A DNA stretch of 64,000 nt from Sphaerothrix gracilis (GTDB taxonomy: Bacteria > Cyanobacteriota > Cyanobacteriia > Phormidesmidales > Phormidesmidaceae): the NCBI RefSeq assembly GCF_030405905.1, contig NZ_JASATW010000028.1, forward strand, positions 1-64,000. Reading direction: 5' to 3'. Shown one piece after another: positions 58,525-64,000 of this stretch (positions are counted from its first letter, which is position 1; each line of letters starts with the position of its first letter). Below the pieces are notes generated by a model that saw only the letters and a list, made by a program, of their open reading frames with translations, did no database searches and had not been told where the DNA came from. A program made the translations under genes and the position numbers.

Positions 58525-58560
58525 GCCGCGCTGGTTGAGCGAAGTCGAAACCAGCGCGGC
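58525..58560. terminator. Perfect hairpin between convergent genes, containing a common interspersed motif
   Basis: GCCGCGCTGGTT (58525-58536) and AACCAGCGCGGC (58549-58560) are perfect 12-bp arms with a 12-base loop GAGCGAAGTCGA. The core GGTTGAGCGAAGTCGAAACC is a motif I have seen repeated widely in bacterial genomes. It lies between the plus-strand region ending at 58513 and the minus-strand gene ending at 58583, so it may end transcription from either side. Confidence 0.6.
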
Positions 58561-58582
58561 TCGAAGCTAGATAACGCAGTTT

Positions 58583-61000
58583 TTACTCATCGTCTTCGTC
58601 ATCTGGCCCATCTCCAGACGTTCCGCCGGATAGCCGAATAAGCTGTGTCTCGCCGTTGGAATCATCCACCCCGTCGTTGTCATTGACGATGAGGATAGTG
58701 CCGTTGGGTAACACGGCTGAGCCTTCAATTTTCTCCAGAATTAAACCGCCAGTCGCTTCTAGGGCCGGAATCAAATCTCGCACAAGCCGCTTGTTGACGA
58801 CCGGGAAATTGGGCGTCACTCCGGCCCCCGGATCGGCTGTGGGAGCTAAACCGCTAACCGAGAAGCGGTAGAGCCGCTTGATGCGCGCATCAGCGCCAGC
58901 CTGATTGTCGCGTTCAACTACGAGAAATTCGCCATTTCCTAAAGGCGTCAGAGAAGATAAGCCCACCCAGCCGCCGTTAGGAGAGGTGGGATCTTCAATT
59001 GGATAGTAGAAGAAGGCCCACTCACCCGTAGCCGTGTCATAACGACCAATCCGGACGCGATTTTCCGGATCGCCAGCCCACTCTCGCTGGAAGGCTACGT
59101 AAACATCTTCGTTAGTGCCGCGACCGATGCTGGCCACGCCCTCATAGCCAAAACGCACCTGACGGCTATTAACAGCGGCTGGTAGCGTGACTACTTCGGC
59201 GATCGCCCCATCAGGTTCAACCCGCAGCAGCAGATTCAGGGTTTCAAAGGGGTTATCCGGATCGCCCACCGTACCGGCCCCTTCAGAGGCTACCCAGAAT
59301 CCGCCGTCCGCGCGGACAGTCACCCCTTCGGGATCGAGATTCACCGTCTGATCAGGGTTAACGAGCGAAGCATCCACCGCCGCAAGCTGGCCTTGGGTGT
59401 CCCTGAGAACAATTTCGCGGTTGAGTAGAGCTGGGGTTTGGCTAATGTCTAGGGCGAAGATGCGGCTCTTTTGGTAGAAGCTGTCATAAACGGTGTAGGC
59501 GGTATTGGGGCGGCTGGGGTCTACTGCCAGATCAGAGAGCGCGCCCCAGGGAATCGGCAGGCCGTTTGAGCCATTGGCAGAGGCAATCTTGGGATAGTCT
59601 GGCGTTCCCTCATCACGCCGATAAATGTTGATAGCGGAGCGAATGCCGTCCTCACGGCTGTCTTCTTCGCTAGCCACGACAAACAGATTGCGTTTGGGAA
59701 TGGCTAGCAGTCCTTCTGGGGCAACACCGGTCGGTAGAATTTGCAGCAGTTCCGGCGGCTGATTATTGCCCGTTAGTCTGTAAACCAGAACAACGCTAGA
59801 GCGCTCAGAACCGACAAACAGCAGGCGATCGCGGCCAAACTGACCGTAGGTGACATTCTCTGGCTCATTGCCCTTATTTTCAGAACGTTCCTCTGGGTAA
59901 TGACCGATGCGCGTCACGAGCTGCTCTACCGAGTTGCCTGCGGTGAACAGCATCCGGCCACTGCGGTCAAAAAGGGTAAAGCCGCGACTGCCGCCGTCGA
60001 GATCGCCCTCATCAGCGGTGGCAATTAAGTTACCGGGCAGCCAGGTGACGCCATCGGGTTCTCTGGGAATATTGCTGAGGCTGCTATTCAGCTCGATTAG
60101 GCTATTCTCTAGGGTATCAATCTGGCTGAGGTCAGCGGTGCCTGCGCTCCAGTCATTGACGATGTTGCCGCTGGGTAAGTCAACTAAAACGACGTAGTTG
60201 TTCTCCTGCAGCGTCACAACGGCAACATCGTCCTGATTGATGTCTACATATTCCGGCTCCGGGTCGTTGGGGAAGAGATCGGCTACGCCGTCTAGATCAA
60301 CGCTGCGGGTCGTCCAGCTGCGGGGGCTGCCAGCGGTTTCAACGATGACCAAGAAGCCCCCCGGCTGCTGAGGCGGCCGACCGTCACCGAGATCTTCATC
60401 CCGCTCATTTTCAATCGCGATCGCGGCGTATCTCTCGTTGGGGCTAATCGCCACAGAATCAGGCTGTCCTCCCAGCTCAATTTCTCTTACAACCCGTTGC
60501 CGCCGAATATCGACCACCACCAGCTTGCCGCTGGGCTGCACAAAGCTCTCTGAAGTGTTGACGCCGACTAAAGCAAAGCGGCCTTTGACCACTACTGATG
60601 TCGGTTCACCGCCCACAGCCACCACGCCAGCAGGCCGAGGACTAGCCGGATTGCGGATATCGACAAACCCAATATTCTCAGTTTCTGAGTCTGTATAGAT
60701 CAGCGTGTTGCCATCTTTGCTAACTGACACAATTTCAGCCACGGTCTGCGAGTCAATATCAGTGTTGAGAAACACCGGGAATGAAGCAATTCGCTGAAAA
60801 ACCTCGCCTTCGTTGGCCTCGTCATCCTCGCTATCAGGCTCAATCTCAGGCTCCCAATCACTCAGGTCAATGCACTGCCCATCTTCATCAATCATGTATG
60901 AAGTCAGTTCAGGACACTCTTGGGCCTGCATTTGACTGCTAAGGGAGATCCCTAGAATACCTGCCAGGAGCAAGGATGAGGCTATGAGTTTCTTTTTCAT
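58583..61000 (-). CDS. Exported phytase/esterase-like beta-propeller protein
   Basis: 805 residues from ATG 61000, which gives a standard signal peptide (MKKKLIASSLLLAGILG, cleavage near MQAQ); GTG 61042 is a poorer start. An acidic linker (EIEPDSEDDEANEGE) follows. Residues about 60-480 read as a beta-propeller of the choice-of-anchor I type (FVDIRNPASPRPAGVVAVGG, DSVAISPNERYAAIAIENE, EPENVTYG, PEGLLAIPKRNLFVVASEED). Residues about 490-790 match the esterase-like-of-phytase domain (DPEGVTVRADGGFWVASEG, FGYEGVA, NGEFLVVERD, EKIEGSAVLPNGTILIVNDND). The tail is very acidic. Likely a secreted phosphatase or esterase; specificity unknown. Confidence 0.85.
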   Translation of the reverse strand: MKKKLIASSLLLAGILGISLSSQMQAQECPELTSYMIDEDGQCIDLSDWEPEIEPDSEDDEANEGEVFQRIASFPVFLNTDIDSQTVAEIVSVSKDGNTLIYTDSETENIGFVDIRNPASPRPAGVVAVGGEPTSVVVKGRFALVGVNTSESFVQPSGKLVVVDIRRQRVVREIELGGQPDSVAISPNERYAAIAIENERDEDLGDGRPPQQPGGFLVIVETAGSPRSWTTRSVDLDGVADLFPNDPEPEYVDINQDDVAVVTLQENNYVVLVDLPSGNIVNDWSAGTADLSQIDTLENSLIELNSSLSNIPREPDGVTWLPGNLIATADEGDLDGGSRGFTLFDRSGRMLFTAGNSVEQLVTRIGHYPEERSENKGNEPENVTYGQFGRDRLLFVGSERSSVVLVYRLTGNNQPPELLQILPTGVAPEGLLAIPKRNLFVVASEEDSREDGIRSAINIYRRDEGTPDYPKIASANGSNGLPIPWGALSDLAVDPSRPNTAYTVYDSFYQKSRIFALDISQTPALLNREIVLRDTQGQLAAVDASLVNPDQTVNLDPEGVTVRADGGFWVASEGAGTVGDPDNPFETLNLLLRVEPDGAIAEVVTLPAAVNSRQVRFGYEGVASIGRGTNEDVYVAFQREWAGDPENRVRIGRYDTATGEWAFFYYPIEDPTSPNGGWVGLSSLTPLGNGEFLVVERDNQAGADARIKRLYRFSVSGLAPTADPGAGVTPNFPVVNKRLVRDLIPALEATGGLILEKIEGSAVLPNGTILIVNDNDGVDDSNGETQLIRLSGGTSGDGPDDEDDE

Positions 61001-61514
61001 CTCTAATACAAGTGAATGGCTTGAGTGCACCGTAATTCTCAAGCGCTCTATCCTCGCTGGAGGATTTAATGACCTTTAGGGGCAGCAGCCTTTAAGGGGC
61101 TAAATCGCTTCAGTAATTTTGCGGGGATAGAATGCCCTTGTGGCAAACCTAGTGATTCCCGTCAACTCACCTGCGTATAGAAGAACACATTCATTAAAAA
61201 TTTACGTAAGAACCTGCCACTGCAATCACTGCAATTAATTCTGTTTGAGGGCGGGTGGCCAATTTTTGAGCAGAGTTGGCAATAATGCGATCGCGGTCAG
61301 CCTGACATTTTCTTTGTAGTCCACTAGACATTACAGGCAGCATCACTGATTGTTTTTAGATTGATTGGGCTATCTTAATTGAAGGTGTCGTCACTCTTTA
61401 AAGGACAGATAAATTCTTGAGTTTGCTATCTATAGCCGAATAGAGAATTGAATTACTTTGCTGATCCATTGCAAACTGCGATAGCAGACGTTCTCAGCCG
61501 TCAGGAGACTATAC
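61001..61514. other. Divergent intergenic region
   Basis: About 514 bp between the exported phytase-like gene and the sensor gene. AT-rich around 61190-61450. No gene, repeat or strong hairpin seen; promoters of both genes must lie here. AGGAG near 61503-61507 is the sensor ribosome binding site. Confidence 0.5.
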
Positions 61515-64000
61515 GTGACAGAAACTTCAGCCGTAGAACCTCAGATACAGCAGTTGGTTCAAGGGCAAAGTAACTTACACGCTTTCTTTGCTGAAACACC
61601 GGCCTTAATCTGTTGTCTACAGCTAGATCTGAGCTGCGCTGAGCTTTCGCCACACTGGTTGCTCGTGACTGGCTGGTCAGCCGCCGAACTACAGGGCAAG
61701 GGTTGGCTATCGCTGATCAATCCTGAAGAAGTGGAGCTGGTCTTGCAGATGTTTGATCAGGCAAGGCAGCAGCCTCAAGCAACCGAACCCGTTGAGTTTC
61801 AGTTTCAGAAAAAAGACGGTTCCTGGCAAACTTTTGCAACCCGCAGCCGCTTTCATCAGGAAAGCTACTGGCTGCTCTGCCGTCCGACTGAAAATAAGTT
61901 CTCCCCTATATCGTCAAAGCTACAGCGACTGCAACAAAGCGAAGAGCGATGGCAGCTAGCGATTGAAGGCTGCAATGACGGTATTTGGGACTGGGATATT
62001 CAGAATAATCAGGTTTTTCGCTCTGATCGGTGGCTGGCTATTTTGGGCTATGACAGAAGCGATATCGATATGAAGCCAATCACCTGGACAAATTTAGTTC
62101 ATCCTCAGGATCGCAAAGAAGTCGCTGCCACCCAGCAGGCTTATCTGGATCAGACTATTCCCGAATATGCAGTTGAATATCGGATGCGCTGCAAAGACGG
62201 TAGCTATAAGTGGATTTTTTCGCGGGGAAAAGCGGTTTGGGATAGTCAGGGGAATCCGATTCGCATGGTAGGCGCTAATACGGATATTCACGATCGCAAG
62301 CAGATTAAACAAGAGCGCGATCGCCTGCTGGTGCAGCTTCAGGTTCAGAATCGAAATTTGGCCAAGTTTACCAAACGGCTGCAGGAAGGTTTAGAAAATC
62401 GAACCTATGAGCTAGCCCAACAGGCCCAAACTCTAGATGCCATCTTATCGTCGTCTTCAGATCCGATCTATTGCTTCGATCGCGGCTATTGTTTGCGCTA
62501 TGTCAGCCTGCAGGGAGCCGCCATTTTGGGCCTGACTGCCAGCGAGATGATTGGCAAAACGGGGCGCGAACTGGGGCTTTCAGAAACGCTGGCTGCTAAG
62601 TTTGAGCAGCAAATCGCCACGGTTATTACCACAGGTCAGAGCAAGACTTATCAAAAGCGACTGGCGACCGTGCAGGGAATGCGAGATTTTGAATATATTT
62701 TGAGTCCAGTCTACATAGAGTCTGGTGAAATTGAAGCCGTTGTTGTTAATGCCCGCGATATTACTGATTCCAAGCGGAGTGAGCACATTCTGAGAAATTT
62801 GGCATCGGGTACGGCAGCGGTCATTGGTAGAGACTTTTTTCCGGCTTTAGTGCATTACTTAGCTCAGGTACTTGATGTCCGCTATGCGATTGTGACTGAG
62901 CTGAACGAAGACTCTCCTCATTTAGAAGTGATTGCCGCCTTTGCGGCAGCAGATGCCGTCGTTCCTCAAACATGGGAAATCGCCAACTCTCCTTGTCAAT
63001 TAGTCTTGCAGACAGGCAGCTATCACTGTCCGCGCTGGCTCCGGCGACAGTTTCCCGACGATTCAGGTCTGAGCCAGTCAGAGGCTGATAGCTATTACGG
63101 CATTGCGCTTACCGATAGTCAGGGGGAAACAATTGGCCTGCTCTGCGTTTTAGACGACAAGCCGTTTCCCTATTCTGAGCGGATTGAGCAAATTTTGCGC
63201 ATCTTTGCCGGACGGGCCGGAGCCGAGCTAGAACGGCAGCAAACATCTGAAGCCCTACAGCATAGCGAAGCGCGATTTCGCCGTATTTTTGAAGCTAACC
63301 CCTTGGGTATTGTCCTGGCCGACCTCAGCGGACACTTCTTGATGGTGAATCCGAAACTTTGTCAGTGGCTGGGCTATGCGGCTGAGGAACTCAAACACCA
63401 TACCTTTGCAGATCTGACCTATGCGGCTGACCGAGAACTTCACAGACAGCCTACCCAAGAACTCCTAGCGGGCCAGCGCGATCGCCTCTCTTTGGAAAAG
63501 CGCTATGTTCACAAGGACGGTACGCCCCTGTGGGCCAATCTCATCATTTCCCGCATATGCTATACCGACGGGGAACCGGCTCACCTGCTAGGGCTAATTG
63601 AAGACATTGGCGATCGCAAGCAGGCAGAGCAAGCCCTGCGCAAGAGCCGCCACCTGCTGCAGCAAATTACCGAAACCTCCCCCAGCCTGGTCTATATTTT
63701 TGACCTGGTACAGCAGGCTACTGTCTACACCAACCGCGACCTGGCTATTGTTTTGGGCTACCGCGATCGCCAAATTCCGGAAGCGAGCCTCAACTTTCTA
63801 GCCAGCGTGATGCACCCGGAGGACTTCCCCCGCTTCAACAGCTATCTGCGACAGCTCAGCGCCGCTAACGATGGTGAGCTGTTGTCTTTGGAATATCGCG
63901 TCCGAACAGCTAAAGGCTATTGGGCCTGGTTTGAAAGCGTGGATACCGTGTTTATGCGCGATGCCGACGGGACGGTAACTCAGGTGATCGGCAATGCCCT
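61515..64000 (+). CDS. Multi-PAS/GAF sensor protein (partial, 3' end outside window)
   Basis: GTG 61515, with CAGGAG just upstream, opens a frame that runs off the right edge after 828 codons. Domains in order: PAS-like (about 25-130, TGWSAAELQGKGWLSLINPEE), PAS/PAC (about 140-270, DGIWDWDIQNN and KDGSYKWIFSRGK), a coiled linker, PAS (about 310-425, SSSDPIYCFDRGYCLRYVS), GAF (about 430-578, LDVRYAIVTELNED and GETIGLLCVLDD), PAS/PAC (about 580-705, RRIFEANPLGIVLADLSG), PAS (from about 708, ITETSPSLVYIFDL). The output domain is outside the window; a histidine kinase or a GGDEF/EAL module would be usual. No membrane helix seen in this part, so it is probably cytoplasmic. Confidence 0.9.
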   Translation, partial: MTETSAVEPQIQQLVQGQSNLHAFFAETPALICCLQLDLSCAELSPHWLLVTGWSAAELQGKGWLSLINPEEVELVLQMFDQARQQPQATEPVEFQFQKKDGSWQTFATRSRFHQESYWLLCRPTENKFSPISSKLQRLQQSEERWQLAIEGCNDGIWDWDIQNNQVFRSDRWLAILGYDRSDIDMKPITWTNLVHPQDRKEVAATQQAYLDQTIPEYAVEYRMRCKDGSYKWIFSRGKAVWDSQGNPIRMVGANTDIHDRKQIKQERDRLLVQLQVQNRNLAKFTKRLQEGLENRTYELAQQAQTLDAILSSSSDPIYCFDRGYCLRYVSLQGAAILGLTASEMIGKTGRELGLSETLAAKFEQQIATVITTGQSKTYQKRLATVQGMRDFEYILSPVYIESGEIEAVVVNARDITDSKRSEHILRNLASGTAAVIGRDFFPALVHYLAQVLDVRYAIVTELNEDSPHLEVIAAFAAADAVVPQTWEIANSPCQLVLQTGSYHCPRWLRRQFPDDSGLSQSEADSYYGIALTDSQGETIGLLCVLDDKPFPYSERIEQILRIFAGRAGAELERQQTSEALQHSEARFRRIFEANPLGIVLADLSGHFLMVNPKLCQWLGYAAEELKHHTFADLTYAADRELHRQPTQELLAGQRDRLSLEKRYVHKDGTPLWANLIISRICYTDGEPAHLLGLIEDIGDRKQAEQALRKSRHLLQQITETSPSLVYIFDLVQQATVYTNRDLAIVLGYRDRQIPEASLNFLASVMHPEDFPRFNSYLRQLSAANDGELLSLEYRVRTAKGYWAWFESVDTVFMRDADGTVTQVIGNA

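Overview
The window is chromosomal DNA from a cyanobacterium. This rests on a dense scatter of the HIP1 octamer GCGATCGC, a full-length chlorophyll-branch magnesium chelatase subunit (chlH), a CP12 gene, a Ycf20 homologue, a cyanobacterial RRM protein, and several families that are largely cyanobacterial (DUF4327, DUF3177, DUF1822, DUF928). The GC content looks moderate (low to mid 50s, not counted), and gene content and codon use would fit a Leptolyngbya/Phormidesmis-like lineage; that placement is inference only.

Layout. 0-6 kb: the 3' end of a GH38 alpha-mannosidase with an in-frame low-complexity array, infC with a probable AUU start, a royal-jelly-family gene remnant, CP12, and a FIST protein followed by an oligopeptide-type binding lipoprotein. 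6-15 kb: chlH, thioredoxin, an RRM protein, an ABC1/UbiB-type kinase and a small membrane protein. 15-20 kb: a minus-strand MacA/MacB-like export operon followed by a TPR protein. 20-23 kb: DUF4327, a candidate structured RNA, a DJ-1/PfpI protein and a TPR lipoprotein.

23-33 kb holds the most interesting block. A sigma-70-like factor, a DUF1822 protein, a fusion of a CHAT caspase-like protease with a CHASE2 membrane sensor, a DUF928 secreted protein and a 1565-residue two-partner-secretion exoprotein follow one another with overlaps or very small gaps, as one transcription unit would. A second CHAT protease with TPR repeats lies at 38.9-41.5 kb. Between them is an unrecognised cassette: a broken small gene, a 184-residue coiled-coil protein, and a 1282-residue beta-rich protein whose coiled-coil tail resembles the small protein and carries two separate 117-bp tandem duplications.

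41-64 kb is mostly metabolic: a URC1-like GTP cyclohydrolase II paralogue with a methyltransferase, divergent from an AzgA-type purine permease; an IS256 transposase remnant fused to a second low-complexity array; Cu/Zn superoxide dismutase; DAHP synthase; an exported metallophosphoesterase; an aconitase-family enzyme in tandem with KDPG aldolase; ycf20 with an RDD/pentapeptide membrane protein; a small secreted protein; cysS; a DM13-like protein; a PD-(D/E)XK-like protein; an exported phytase/esterase-like beta-propeller; and a truncated multi-PAS/GAF sensor running off the right end. No tRNA, rRNA or CRISPR array was seen. All functional calls come from reading motifs; no database search was run.
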